A DNA stretch of 64,000 nucleotides from Amphiura filiformis (taxonomy: Eukaryota > Echinodermata > Ophiuroidea > Amphilepidida > Amphiuridae), in NCBI RefSeq assembly GCF_039555335.1, contig NC_092640.1, forward strand, positions 31,936,204 through 32,000,203. Reading direction: 5' to 3'. The position numbers and the translations under genes were made by a program. The notes below the pieces were generated by a model. It was not told the origin of the DNA, searched no databases, and worked only from the letters and a program-made list of their open reading frames with translations. Shown piece after piece: positions 1-13,424 of this stretch; within the stretch, counting starts at the first letter, position 1, and every line of letters begins with the position of its first letter.

Positions 1-141
1 GGTACGTAAATATAGTCGAAGCATACTGTTTAAACTGGCCACGGTATGCCCGTGTGTCTTCTAATGTTTCTGCACTGTTGTTGTTTTACTTGAGAGAAGG
101 GGCTTAGATGCTTATACATGTATATGAAACTCAAGAAATAT

Positions 142-310
142 AATATCGTCACCCTTATAACAAAACTGCCTAAGTCGTTATTAGTAATAAACCCATAATT
201 AATCAAATTTCCAGCCGCATTCTTCATTAACTTGTGGAATACATGTAAAATTACAAATGAGAAACATGTAATAATTACTTAGGCAGTTTTGTTATGAGGG
301 TGACGATATT
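142..310. mobile_element. Short MITE with ~31-bp terminal inverted repeats
   Basis: The two ends are inverted copies of each other: TATCGTCACCC at 144 and GGGTGACGATA ending at 308. They match over about 31 bases with one or two differences. The AT-rich interior has no coding capacity, so this is a small non-autonomous DNA transposon. The family is not recognised. Confidence 0.7.
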
Positions 311-409
311 TAAAGAGGGGTTTCATTCAAGGCTTAGAGATTTGGATAGAATCCATCCTTGCCTAGATTCTCCGATATAGCATGCATCAAAGAGATTCCT
401 GTAGATTAA

Positions 410-582
410 CAAAGACACATTTGCTTTGGGTAGTCACAAAGATACATTTGCTTTGGATTGTCCCAAAGACCAATTTGCCTTGAATTATTCCAAAGACACA
501 TTTGCTTTGGATTGTCCCAAAGACACATTTGCTTTGGATTGTCCCAAAGACACATTTGCTTTGGATTGTCCCAAAGACTTGT
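410..582. repeat. 27-bp minisatellite, six and a half copies
   Basis: A 27-base unit (CAAAGACACATTTGCTTTGG plus ATTGTCC) recurs at 410, 437, 464, 491, 518 and 545, with a partial copy at 572. The last three full units are virtually identical and the first three are more diverged. Because 27 is a multiple of three, a short open frame reads a 9-residue repeat across it, but I see no support for a real protein. Confidence 0.9.
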
Positions 583-744
583 TGTCCATTTCAGTTTGAA
601 TCACAGGTGACAAATTATTCCAAATTATGTTTCCTCAACGTCCAGTTGACGGTATCAAATTTTCTGTCAAGGAGAAGTCTTGAAGAAAGTCATATGTAAA
701 TCATATATAAGCTGGGTACCAAAACTTTAAAGGTGTTGTTGGGT

Positions 745-1160
745 TACATGAGTTGCACAAGCTTGATATATATCAGCAACTTAAATTGCATTATTACCTA
801 ATTATGTTATCAGAGGTTTGACTGATTTGACTCACTTAAAGCCTTAATGTACGATCTTATAATGAAATTGGTCAAGCGGCCAAAATTTGTTGTCTTTGTA
901 GGTCAACAGAGCAAAGTTCGACATATTATCATAATTTAAAAACTTATAATAATATGTCCTCCCATAGAACTGCATGTTAAATGGCCAAAATAACTAGTGG
1001 GGTTTCTTTCACTTTACCTTGTTATTTCAACTTAAAATGGGCAGGAACCCTTCCCGGCAGTTATTACTAATATTATTTCAACATTTTGAATAAAGAATAA
1101 CAAAATTAAAAATTGACGGAAAATTATCGTACATTAAAGCTTTAAATGCAAGCAGTGGTA
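745..1160 (+). pseudogene. TLR gene fragment split by a MITE
   Basis: Bases 745-835 align by eye with the LRR-coding part of the two intact receptors, in the stretch encoding GLHELQELDIS...FQGLTNLTHL (about 3050-3155 in the first gene). Small indels and stops have destroyed the frame. Similarity stops at a 302-bp MITE (840-1141) and seems to resume after it with ATGCAAGC, as expected if the MITE jumped into an existing relic. No TIR-coding sequence follows. This is the remnant of a third tandem receptor copy, or of a partial duplication. Confidence 0.7.
840..1141. mobile_element. TTAA-flanked MITE inside the TLR relic
   Basis: The ends are AGCCTTAATGTACGAT and its inverted partner ATCGTACATTAAAGCT, 16 bp with one mismatch. 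TTAA lies directly outside each end (836-839 and 1142-1145). TTAA target duplication is typical of piggyBac-type elements, so a piggyBac-mobilised MITE is a fair inference. There is no internal coding frame. Confidence 0.75.
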
Positions 1161-1419
1161 TAAAAAGACAATAATTATTGAAATGATAAGATTCAAGCTG
1201 TAAAATCAGATGAAAAAACAGCTCAAAACGGCAACATACAGGTAATGCTACGGCATGTTTTTATTTTGGATCCATAAAAGGAGAATCACCAGTATTGATG
1301 GCAATAAGCAGTAACTACATACTACATGCAAGAAGTTCTTTATCTTAGTGTTCGCTGCTATCCCTAGCCACTTTACCCCTCCCAAACCTACAAGACAAGA
1401 CAAGGATGCTTGACTGTGA
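1161..1419. other. Non-coding spacer before the first TLR promoter region
   Basis: AT-rich sequence between the TLR relic and the segment conserved upstream of both receptors. I see no gene or clear repeat here. Confidence 0.4.
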
Positions 1420-2378
1420 ACTTTGTACAGAGATTGACTTTCCTGCAAAATGTTAGCAAACAAAGAACTTTCTACTATAGTTTTGTTTCATTCAAAATGA
1501 CTTTTTATATAAGTTTTGTTTAATTCATTATTTTACAGAGCAGCACTAAACAAGCATCATGTTTGCATCGCAGTATTGACTTTCACATCATAGAGATGTT
1601 TCATTTGTGTAAGTCAATGGAGGAAAGTTGCGATTTTCTATGCATGAAAAGAAGTGAAAATAAGAGTGATAGTGACATTACATTATTTCGTAATATTGTG
1701 GTGGGAGGGGTGATCTTGCATTTTGCTCAGGGTCCCATGTATGAATATAAAAATGCAGGACTTAAATTACATTAGGACTACCGCATTTAAAATTACTATT
1801 ACTGAAAAAAAAGTGGAAATATTGAGAAATTGGACATCATTGGATTCTATGTTGGATTATTTTGCTCATTTTTGACCCCCATTCATGGTCAATTTCACCA
1901 CCCTTTTATAAGCATGGAAACCCAACTTCAATAATCATAATAACTGATAATATTCTGATAAGATGGTTTATTCTTTTTAATTAATGTTTGTTCCGCATCG
2001 TTTTTATCCATAATATTTATATCACACTTTATTGTCTTATGTAATGTAGGTTTATATTTCTTAACCATGTATAAATAAAGTTCCTAGCAATACCAAGTGA
2101 CTCCCCCGGGAATAATTTTAAATACATTGTTAAGGTTATGAACTTTCCGCCTACATAATTTGAATACTTTCTATTTACTGGGTTTTGTATAAAAGTCTCC
2201 ATCTTCACCGATCTAGTGGTCATTTCATTTGAAAGAAGCTACGTGGAAACACTAGTCGTGACTTGCTACCGCATCCAGCCAAACGGAGAAGAAAGTTCCA
2301 GAATCTTAAAACATTCAGTGTTCATGAAACTTTGACTACTTTTTGACTTTTTATTAGATAAAGGTAAAAGAGTTCATC
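1420..2378 (+). promoter_or_regulatory. Upstream region of first TLR, conserved with second TLR
   Basis: Segments are shared in order with 17190-17872 ahead of the second receptor: a TTTGTACAGAGATTG block (about 1421 and 17191), GAGCAGCACTAAACAAG (about 1540 and 17490), the GTTATGAACTTTCC block (about 2135 and 17626), ACTAGTCGTGACTTGC (2251 and 17741), and ACATTCAGTGTTC just before the start codon. The ACTAGTCG block lies 128 and 132 bases before the two ATGs. This is duplicated 5' flanking and UTR sequence. Which parts are promoter and which are a spliced leader exon cannot be told from sequence alone. No convincing TATA box or NF-kB site was identified. Confidence 0.6.
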
Positions 2379-5300
2379 ATGATATCCTCTCTGATCTGGA
2401 TGCTTGTGGTTCTTGTGTTTACAGTGGGATCATCTATTGGCTTCACCTACCCAAAGGGCTTGCCATGTAAGGTATTCAACAGTACTGAGTTAGACTGTAG
2501 CAGTAGGCAACTAACTAGTATTCCACTGCTAGAAGATCCCAAAGTCAAGAGTTTAAATTTGAGTTATAATCAACTAGAAACTATCAGCGGAAAGAGTTTT
2601 ATTCATCTTACTTCACTACAGAAGTTAGATTTGAGTCATAATCAACTTAAAACTGTCAACGGGAGTAGTTTCATTCATCTCACGTCACTTCAGAGTTTAG
2701 ACCTGAGTTACAATCAAGTTGCAACTGTCAATGGGACAAGCTTCGTTCACCTTACCTTACTACAGAGTTTAGACTTGAGTTATAATCAACTTGAAACTGT
2801 AATTGAGATGAGTTTCATTTATCTCACTTCACTCCAGAAATTAGATTTGAGCCACAACGAGATACTCAATATCAGCAATGATACATTTGCTGGAGTGAAC
2901 AAATTAGAAACTCTGGATATAAGTTGTCAAGGTTGGACCTTCTGGTTGTCCTGGGAAAGGTATGGAAGCCCATTTCTCTACGCCACATCATTGAAAAAGT
3001 TGTATATCGCAGATGATGGTTTGTTCTGTCTACCGCCGTCAGTCTTTAGTGGATTACATGAGTTGCAGGAGCTTGATATATCAGAGAATGATATGTACCA
3101 GTACCCATTCCCCGATTCTGTTTTTCAAGGTCTGACTAATCTGACTCACTTGAATGCATCGGGGTGTATGATTACATCGCTACCAGTTGCTCTGTTCAGA
3201 GGCCTTGCCAGTCTGATACATTTAGATCTCTCTAACAATCTCATATCAAGTTTACCAGAGACATTGTTTGTGAATCTCACCAGTTTGGAATATTTAGATA
3301 TATCCCTAAATCGAATTTCAAGCTTACCAGAGACATTATTTGCAAATCTCATCAGTCTGGAATATTTAGATACGTCCATGAATTACATATCAATCTTACC
3401 TGAGGCTTCGTTTGTGAATCTTACAAATTTAACGTATTTCAACATTTATTTTAATTTTCTAAACTCTACTCCATGTAAAGTAATAGAAGGGCTCCATATG
3501 TTATCAACACTAAATATGTCTCAAAACAAATTTGACTATGTAACTTGTTCTATTGAGAATGTAACTAGTTTAAAGGATTTGAGCATATCATATAATTATG
3601 GAGTGCTTGTGAATAAGTACACTGAATATATGAATGGTACCAAATGGTCAGAATTAATCTCAAAGTTACCAGCCTCAATATCTACTCTGAACCTGGGCAT
3701 AAGTGACTATACTGTATTTCAAACTGTGATAGCTGGATCAATGAAATCATCGGTGTCATTTTTTACAATTGCATACATACATTGCAGTGGTGGTTATTAT
3801 GATCAATTGTTATCAATATATATTGAAGATGATGCATTTAGTATGTTCCCATATCTGCAAAATTTGACTATACTTCACAGATGCAGTATTTGGGAAATAG
3901 AGTCTTCATATCTGAATCTTTCCAAATATGCCTTTCGAGGGTTATTGCAGCTTAGGTCATTGCATCTAATTAATATGGGTCTTACTGAGTTTCCTTATGA
4001 AGCACTGGGAGAGCTTGCAGATTCACTAGAACACTTGGATTTGAGCAATAATAACATACAGGATATAATTGGCAAAGGGCGGCATATCAACTTCGGATTG
4101 AAATCCGTGCATGTCATAAGTAATCCCCTTAAATATGTGAACATTGAAATATTTGATAATCTCACTAATGTATATTTGAATGATTTTAACACAGATATTA
4201 TTTTGATTAACGTCATCAATGTGGCCCTCAAGTCTATTTATATTTCACCTAAAAATGTTGCTACATTTGAATATAATCCTGTTTGTCCATTGTGTACTTC
4301 ATCCCTAGCACTGGAGGAAATTGCCTTCAGTAAACTTCAATTCGGTGAAGAATCACAACTTAAATTGGGTAATTGTTCACATCTCAGGTCACTTACCATA
4401 TCTGACTCAAAAGGTGTCGAGTTTATTCTTAAGGAGGAAATTGACTATTTTCCGCACCTAGAGAAACTCTCGTTAACGAACTGTAAATTGTCTTCAATAG
4501 ATCATGTTTTTCTAGAGAGCCACAGTCTACATTATTTAAACCTGAGTGGCAATAACATAAACAATATTAATGGAAGCAGCTTTTCTTCACTGGTAAACCT
4601 AGAACACTTGGATCTCAGTCATAATAAAATAGAAAGCCTACCTGCAAATCAATTCCATTATATGTCACATCTCACCTACCTTAATTTGGCTGGAAACAAA
4701 CTTGGCAATTTGAAATATTTGAAAGGTCTCTATGGTCTACAAATACTTATAGTATCTGACAATGTATTGACTACATTACCTGCATTTCTGATGAAAACAC
4801 CATATAACTTACAGCATGTTGAATTTGGTGGCAACTTGTTTTCTTGCACATGTGATATAATACCTTTACAAGATTGGATACTAACAGATACAAAAACATA
4901 CATAGATCCACTGTCTCCATACCTGTGCAATGATCCTGCAATCAGAGAAGATCTTGGTATTACAGAATTTATTTTAGACTGCAGTCTGCATCTAGAAAAG
5001 TACATTATCCCAAGTGTTTTATGCTTGCTCGTAATTTGCATAACAGTGCCTATCATTTACAAATATCGGTGGTACATACATTATAAATTATGGATTTTGT
5101 TTTATCAGAGAAGGTATCAGGGATATGTAGACAATGACAATGACGATGATATTATAAATGCGGAGGAGGAGCATAATGTTGATGCCCCATATGAAGCGCC
5201 GATTATGAGGCGCAGATATCATGCTTATGTTGCCTACCACAGAGACAATGAAGAATGGGTAAATGATCAACTCATTGCAAACATTGAAGATGGGCTAGAA

Positions 5301-5678
5301 CAGTTTCGGCTTTGTCTTAAAGAAAGAGGTGACATTCCAGCAGGGCATTATATTCTCAATGCCATATGTCATGGTATCAAGCAAAGTCGCAAAACTATCG
5401 CAGTTTTATCCGAGAATTTCATGGATGATGGATGGTGTCATTATCAGCTACATTTTGCACGAATGCGAATGGTAATGGACAATGTTGATGTACTCATTTT
5501 GGTACAGATTGGGGAAATTGCTGATCATAAGAAGACGTTATTGCTTCGTCAGTTATTATGTTATAAGGAAGTGTTGAAGTGGCCTGAAGATCCCAATGGA
5601 CAAGAGTTATTCTGGAATCAGTTGAAGATGAAACTACGTAAACCAGCAAGAGTTGATCGTAGATTTCAAGAAATTTGA
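2379..5678 (+). CDS. Toll-like receptor, long ectodomain form (1099 aa)
   Basis: This is a type I membrane pattern-recognition receptor, expected to bind a ligand through its LRR ectodomain and signal through TIR-TIR contacts with MyD88-class adaptors. Visible parts are: signal peptide (~1-22, hydrophobic, ending GSSIGF); an N-terminal Cys pair (C30, C40); LRRs of LxxLxLSxNxL type to about 815; a C-terminal LRR cap with CxC at C823/C825; a membrane helix (~875-896); an acidic juxtamembrane stretch (DNDNDDDIINAEEE); and a TIR domain (~946-1088). TIR box 1 is YHAYVAYH, box 2 is LCLKERGDIPAG with its proline, and box 3 is the FW of ELFWNQL. The single C-terminal cap puts it in the vertebrate-like class. 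The frame is uninterrupted, as in many sea urchin TLRs. The start is chosen at the signal peptide, with A at -3. Residues ~61-156 are four 24-residue LRRs encoded by 72-bp tandem units. Confidence 0.95.
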   Translation: MISSLIWMLVVLVFTVGSSIGFTYPKGLPCKVFNSTELDCSSRQLTSIPLLEDPKVKSLNLSYNQLETISGKSFIHLTSLQKLDLSHNQLKTVNGSSFIHLTSLQSLDLSYNQVATVNGTSFVHLTLLQSLDLSYNQLETVIEMSFIYLTSLQKLDLSHNEILNISNDTFAGVNKLETLDISCQGWTFWLSWERYGSPFLYATSLKKLYIADDGLFCLPPSVFSGLHELQELDISENDMYQYPFPDSVFQGLTNLTHLNASGCMITSLPVALFRGLASLIHLDLSNNLISSLPETLFVNLTSLEYLDISLNRISSLPETLFANLISLEYLDTSMNYISILPEASFVNLTNLTYFNIYFNFLNSTPCKVIEGLHMLSTLNMSQNKFDYVTCSIENVTSLKDLSISYNYGVLVNKYTEYMNGTKWSELISKLPASISTLNLGISDYTVFQTVIAGSMKSSVSFFTIAYIHCSGGYYDQLLSIYIEDDAFSMFPYLQNLTILHRCSIWEIESSYLNLSKYAFRGLLQLRSLHLINMGLTEFPYEALGELADSLEHLDLSNNNIQDIIGKGRHINFGLKSVHVISNPLKYVNIEIFDNLTNVYLNDFNTDIILINVINVALKSIYISPKNVATFEYNPVCPLCTSSLALEEIAFSKLQFGEESQLKLGNCSHLRSLTISDSKGVEFILKEEIDYFPHLEKLSLTNCKLSSIDHVFLESHSLHYLNLSGNNINNINGSSFSSLVNLEHLDLSHNKIESLPANQFHYMSHLTYLNLAGNKLGNLKYLKGLYGLQILIVSDNVLTTLPAFLMKTPYNLQHVEFGGNLFSCTCDIIPLQDWILTDTKTYIDPLSPYLCNDPAIREDLGITEFILDCSLHLEKYIIPSVLCLLVICITVPIIYKYRWYIHYKLWILFYQRRYQGYVDNDNDDDIINAEEEHNVDAPYEAPIMRRRYHAYVAYHRDNEEWVNDQLIANIEDGLEQFRLCLKERGDIPAGHYILNAICHGIKQSRKTIAVLSENFMDDGWCHYQLHFARMRMVMDNVDVLILVQIGEIADHKKTLLLRQLLCYKEVLKWPEDPNGQELFWNQLKMKLRKPARVDRRFQEI
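2561..2848 (+). repeat. Four tandem 72-bp LRR units inside the first TLR
   Basis: Units begin at 2561, 2633, 2705 and 2777, each opening GAGTYAYAATCAA and each encoding one 24-residue LRR. The second receptor has a single unit at the matching place, so three were gained here or lost there. High similarity between units suggests fairly recent tandem duplication that keeps the frame and the LRR register. Confidence 0.85.
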
Positions 5679-5778
5679 AGCAAAATTGTTTTGAAACATT
5701 TTTGTGGTTGGTGCAAACCTGAACACATTGATTGCATTAAATTGTTTAGTCTCTCTAAATAAAAAAAAATAGTCAAAC
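5679..5778 (+). terminator. 3' UTR and poly(A) signal of first TLR
   Basis: AATAAA at about 5758-5763 lies some 80 bases after the stop codon and is followed by an A run. The matching place in the second receptor (about 20950) reads AAATATAAAA, so the canonical signal is changed there. Confidence 0.5.
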
Positions 5779-5779
5779 T

Positions 5780-5940
5780 TACCCAATGTTGACTAAAAAA
5801 GGAAGGGAACAGCGCAACAAAATGGGTCAAATGGAACTCAATCTTGATTCAATTCATACTCAATGTGAGTACAATTTAATCAACATTGAGTTTTAGTCAC
5901 TCATGTTGATGCTCTGTTCCCTTTTTACTCAACAATGAAT
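5780..5940. mobile_element. Fold-back MITE downstream of first TLR, shared with second
   Basis: Left end CAATGTTGACTAAAAAAGG..GGGAACAG and right end CTGTTCCCTTTTTACTCAAC are inverted copies. The second receptor carries the same insertion at about 20978-21105, so the insertion predates the gene duplication or was copied with it. The interior is also partly palindromic (CTCAATGTGAGT and AACATTGAGTT). Confidence 0.65.
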
Positions 5941-6540
5941 AATCATTGTTTAGAGTGATACTATAATTAGCGTAATGTTATGTATGTGTGTTTGTTTGTC
6001 CACTAAATGGTCCTTTTCTCTTTTGATACATACACAAGAAAAAACTTAGACTAATGGGAGTATTAACATAGCCTATATGTGGTTGAAATCGGTGACCTCA
6101 GGTGACACGGGAGTATACTCTTGAGTAGTAATTGTGACAAGTAAAGTGTGTCCAAGCTTCATAAAGTCATTTAAGGTTAGCAACTGTTTTAAACTGTTGT
6201 GATTTGGTAGTTCACAGCATCTTGCGAATGGTAGTAAGCTTTGGCAACAACTGCATTGATCGTTTTATAGCGAGTGTGTAGAAGAATTCAAATATCGCAG
6301 ATATACTTTTGTAAGTCTCGTGGTTCTTGAATTATGTTGTAAAGAGTACTGAAACAACAACACTTTTGTAAAACATACATACCTCATCCACAACAATAAA
6401 TCAAGCAAGTTTTCAAAGGTAAACTTTTTTCAATAATATATTGATTTAGATAATGAAAATCGAATCATTTACTGAAGTAAATAAGCTTTACTGATTTCAT
6501 TTATATGTTATTAAATATAAACTGAAACATGGTTAACCCT
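5941..6540. repeat. TLR 3'-flank repeat, copy 1
   Basis: This 600-bp block matches 21107-21830 behind the second receptor with indels. Its core (about 6165-6470, containing GGTAGTTCACAGCATCTTGCG and CAATAAATCAAGCAAG) also appears inverted at 49880-50175, outside the TLR cluster. The core is therefore a dispersed repeat, not TLR-specific DNA. No coding frame. Confidence 0.7.
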
Positions 6541-6584
6541 TAGTGTATTTTTGTTTGTTTGTCTGTGGTGGGTGTGTATGTACG

Positions 6585-6892
6585 TACACGGTGACTCGAA
6601 ACTGGACTCAGTAGGTCACCGTGACATATTACAGGCGTGTCAGTTGACCTACTTTAGTTGTCAAGGGTGTCACTACAGGGACGGAATAAAGTTGAAGCTA
6701 GTCATGTGACCTATGACAGTGGGCGCGAGTCCCTCCACAGACTCACTTGATGTGAATAGCATGTTATATGACCCATTATACATGTGTCGCAGTGACTCGA
6801 AACTGAACTTAGTAGGTCACTATGACATATTACAGGTGTGTCACTTGACCTACTTTAGTTGTCAAGGGTGTCACAGGGACGGAATAAAGACT
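6585..6892. repeat. Direct repeat, two ~100-bp copies
   Basis: Two copies (about 6585-6690 and 6790-6892) share GTGACTCGAAACTG, TAGGTCAC, GACATATTACAGG, TTGTCAAGGGTGTCAC and GGGACGGAATAAAG. They are separated by about 100 bp of different sequence. This block is missing from the equivalent place behind the second TLR (about 21850), so it is an insertion here or a deletion there. Confidence 0.75.
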
Positions 6893-7015
6893 CGCATACG
6901 TGAGTACCGGTGACGCACTTACAGTTTTCTGTGAACATGTATCTTAGTCCGTCTGCCAAACTCAATTTTCCCCCAGACGTTTGTTTTGGTGTCCATAGTT
7001 TTTTGATTGATATTG

Positions 7016-8204
7016 CTTCTCAAGACCACCAGCTTCAAAAAAAGTTTACTGGACCTCTGTCAGCATTGGGCATTTTGAAATATGGCGGGTCAAAGATCAT
7101 ACAGAGGTCAAAATTCAAACTGCTGAAATGCTGTTGAAAATTTCTCCAAATTGTTCTTTTTGTCATAGCGATCCAGAAAATTATACTTTTACCTATCTGT
7201 GACATACCATTCTGGGGCTAAAAGCAAACAGGTCAAAGGTCACGATTTAACATCCACAAGCATCAAAACCTGACGAATGCTCCGATCTTCACCAAAATAG
7301 TCTCAAATTGTTCTCATAGATAATCCATTCAGAAAAATAATAGTTTGTATTGTGTATGCTGTACCCTTACATGGGTAACTTCGGTTATATCTATAAATGC
7401 GCTTTTATAAATAAGCACGTGACCCATGGGCACGACATACCAAGACCACCAAGCGTGACTAAATCCTCATGCATTGACCACTATACAGAAAGGGATAGGA
7501 ACTCTGTAAATAAATATCATCAAATTTAAGTATTAATTGAATTGCAAAATTATTACACATTTTGCAATTCGAATTTGTAATATGTTATCAAAAACAGCAT
7601 ATTGAAAGTATTTGAAGACGGACAAAAAATCAACGACGGAAACGTTTACAATATAATCACAAAGTTGAACAAAATAGACAATTTTGCTGCACAGCAGTCT
7701 CATGTTGTTCCGCCTTTGCATTCAAATGTATAGAAAGACCACTCGCTATATCTCATTTCGAGACTTACTGTCTATAAGCTGTTATGGCAGCGCGGAGATG
7801 GTCACGTACGCATTTATAAAATCGCATTTATATAAAAATATACCCGAAGTACACTGGTCTATATGATTCAATGGACATTGACCTTTGTCACCATATTACC
7901 ATGGTAACGAAACATCCTAGCTATGGCAAACTATTCTCTTTTGTAATTGTTTATAGAATACGAAAATTTGAGACTATTTTCAGAAAAATTGGAGTATTTT
8001 TCAGGTTTTGACCACTGTGGAGGTCAAATGGTGACCTTTGACCTTTCTGCTTATAACTCCAGAAGGGAATGTCACAAGTAGGTTAAAGTATACTTTTTCT
8101 GGATCGTCATGACAAGATGAATAATTTGGAAAACTTTCCAACAGCATTTGAGCAGTTTGAATTTTTCCAGTAAACTTATTTTTGAAGCTGGTGGTCTTGA
8201 GAAG
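7016..8204. mobile_element. 1.2-kb fold-back element
   Basis: The left end CTTCTCAAGACCACCAGC is mirrored by GCTGGTGGTCTTGAGAAG at the right. The match continues inward for about 300 bases with moderate divergence (GATCCAGAAAA..ATACTTT, GTGACATACCATTCTGG, AGGTCAAAGGTCAC, TAGTCTCAAATT). An inner mirrored part is visible near 7366-7440 and 7795-7860 (CATTTATAAAA and TGCGCTTTTATAAAT). No transposase is visible, so it is non-autonomous. It is absent behind the second receptor, so it inserted after the duplication. Confidence 0.75.
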
Positions 8205-8239
8205 GTTATTTTCCTTGTGTTTTAAGCGGTGTAAAGTTC

Positions 8240-8750
8240 CTTTGTACAGCTACATAAATTTCATTTCATTCAAAATTACGTTCTATATCAGTTTTGTTTT
8301 ATTCATTCTTTTATCAGATTAGCATTAAACAAATCACTTAAATATACTCTTACATCATTGAGTTTCATTTTCTTTTATTCATAAAGAGGGAATCTACTAA
8401 ATAAGAAATAACTAAAAGTGATGAGGCTGCATTATTGTTGAAATATAAATCACGAGGTGAAAATATGGATTGATTTATTTCGCTTTTTTGTCATGTTTGT
8501 TGGTTGATAACAAAATACCAGGGCAAATATACCATGACATGCTACCGCCATTTATACTCGAGGAGATTTGTTCTTTAATCCGCACGTATATATTTTAATA
8601 GAAACCATTTCCTATCCAATCATATTGTGTAGACTCTCATTTGGGAATGTTGAACTGGTCAACTAAATTGTCCAGACTGTGTTTGATCAGTTTCATTTCC
8701 TGTCCCACTATCACCGTATTCCATCATACGATAAATCCGGTTTAAATTAG
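8240..8750. repeat. TLR-upstream-like segment without a gene, copy A
   Basis: TTTGTACAGCTACATAA, TTCTATATCAGTTTTGTTT, ATTAGCATTAAACAAA and CATTGAGTTTCATTTTC run in the same order as sequence ahead of the TLR genes (1420-1600 and 17190-17580). It matches 22920-23370 closely over its whole length, including ATTCCATCATACGATAAATC near the end. No receptor follows. I read it as the 5' part of a lost or incompletely duplicated TLR unit, or as a dispersed repeat that TLR units carry. Confidence 0.55.
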
Positions 8751-8789
8751 GACAATTATTTGATTGACGAGTTGATACTGTGATGAGTT

Positions 8790-9068
8790 AAGGGACCGTT
8801 CGCAAACACTTGTAAGGGGGGGCCTGATGCAAAAAGGGGGGCCCTGAAAATTTTTGACCCTCCTAAGGGGGGCCCTGAAAAAATGACCACACATTTTCCT
8901 GGAAAAATTGAGTTTATATGCTTTTCTATGGGGTTGACCCATAATTTTCATGCCAAAAAGTGGAGGCCCTGAAATTTTTGAGGTCTGTAAAGGGGGGCCC
9001 CGAAAAATTTTCGTGATAAAATTTTTTTGCATCAGGCCCCCCCCCCCCTTACAAGTGTTTGTAGCAAG
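8790..9068. mobile_element. G-rich-ended MITE
   Basis: The ends CAAACACTTGTAAGGGGG and CCCCTTACAAGTGTTTG are inverted. Internal GGGGGGCCCTGAAAA motifs recur four times on alternating sides. TTAA lies just outside the left end (8788-8791). Small non-autonomous element, no coding. Confidence 0.75.
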
Positions 9069-12200
<3,132 letters not shown>

Positions 12201-12371
12201 TGTGATGATGCGTGCGCATTAGTTTCACCTGGTATTAGTGGCATTTAACTGTGAGAGTTCTGAATATGAGAAAATGCCACCTGAAATTGGCCATTTCCCT
12301 ATTGAAACCCGTGTAAATACATAATTAGTGGTATTTAACCAAAATCTGTTAAGATTAATATTATAATAAAT
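12201..12371. other. Short spacer between LINE and MITE
   Basis: Contains GTGATGATGCGTGCGCAT, a motif that recurs twice inside the MITE at 13425-13672. Otherwise nothing recognised. Confidence 0.35.
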
Positions 12372-12566
12372 TGGGTTATTTCATGTGTATTGCAGTTGAA
12401 ATCCATACAGCCCCTATGGAATACATGACCTTAATCTTCACCACGTGGAGTGTGAATTTCAAATGGGGTTCCTGAATGAAACCCGTTTGAAATCTGCACT
12501 CCCTGTGTCAGAGATTAAGGTCATGACTTCCATAAGGGGTGTGTGGATTTCAACTGGAATAGCCCA
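12372..12566. mobile_element. Palindromic MITE (TGGGCTATTCCAGTTGAAAT family)
   Basis: The left half TGGGTTATTTC..GTTGAAATCCATAC..CCCCTATGGAA..GACCTTAATCT is mirrored by AGATTAAGGTCATGACTTCC..GATTTCAACTGGAATAGCCCA. Related full or half copies lie at 25389-25513 with 39480-39609, 40068-40160, 48060-48130 and 49360-49505, making it the most frequent small element in the window. Confidence 0.85.
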
Positions 12567-12589
12567 GGATGCTTGGGAGACCTTTGTAC

Positions 12590-12790
12590 AGCTACATAAG
12601 TCTCATTTCATTCAAGATTACTTTCTATATCAGTTTTGTTTTATTCATTCTTTTATCAGATTAGCATTAAACAAAGCATTATGTTTGTTTCTTAAATATA
12701 CAGTTACATCATTGAGTTTCATTTTCTAGCAAACAAGAAAGAACTGGAAGTGATTGGACATATTATCTGAGATACATCTGGTTCACTATG
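12590..12790. repeat. TLR-upstream-like segment without a gene, copy B
   Basis: TTTGTACAGCTACATAAG, TTCTATATCAGTTTTGTTTT, ATTAGCATTAAACAAAGCAT, CATTGAGTTTCATTTTCTAG and AAGAAAGAACTGGAAGTGATTGGACA match copy A (8240) and copy C (22920), and the TLR upstream regions more weakly. No receptor coding sequence follows. Confidence 0.55.
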
Positions 12791-13424
12791 TAATTATTAT
12801 TTTGTCCATTGTACACATTGAAGGCAGTTGATATTTGTTTTATGTTACTCATGCAAAAATGTTATAACTTTTCAAGAATAGCTTATACCTATTTGTCAAC
12901 CCAAAAGTTAATCACCAAGTTTTAAATTACTGCGACATGATTCATATTTTCATTAATTTGCCTGCAATTAATATTAGCAAGTCTAAGAGGCAATACACGA
13001 GCAAGTCACACTATTAGGAAGTAGCATAACGAAATGCGTTTCATAAGAATCTTTTGGATCAGCGTTGGTTGAAGGTATAAAACTATGGAATGGTGATGGT
13101 TGTTTTTAAAATACATGTAGAATGTTAACACATATGGTGCTATTTATCTTAAACCTTATTTCCATATTTCCATGCAGGGGTAAACACTTGTATGTTAGCA
13201 TTAAAACAAGTAGGAAATAAACTTTTATTATCATGAAATGAATGGGATCACTCCTATTTTATGGAATTAAATTAAACATATATGTAAATATGAAACTCAA
13301 TTTGCATACATATATACAGTGTATAGAATAACATTTCCACAAAAAAAGCAGAAAAGGATGAATAAATGAATAAGAAAGGAAAATTTATGTGTATTATAGT
13401 GTGAAAGCTGGTATTGTCTATGTC
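12791..13424. other. Non-coding interval
   Basis: AT-rich, only short chance frames on both strands. No feature supported. Confidence 0.4.

Noticed and set aside
410-582. CRISPR-like array
   Set aside because: Units are directly adjacent with no spacers and the genome is animal. A minisatellite.
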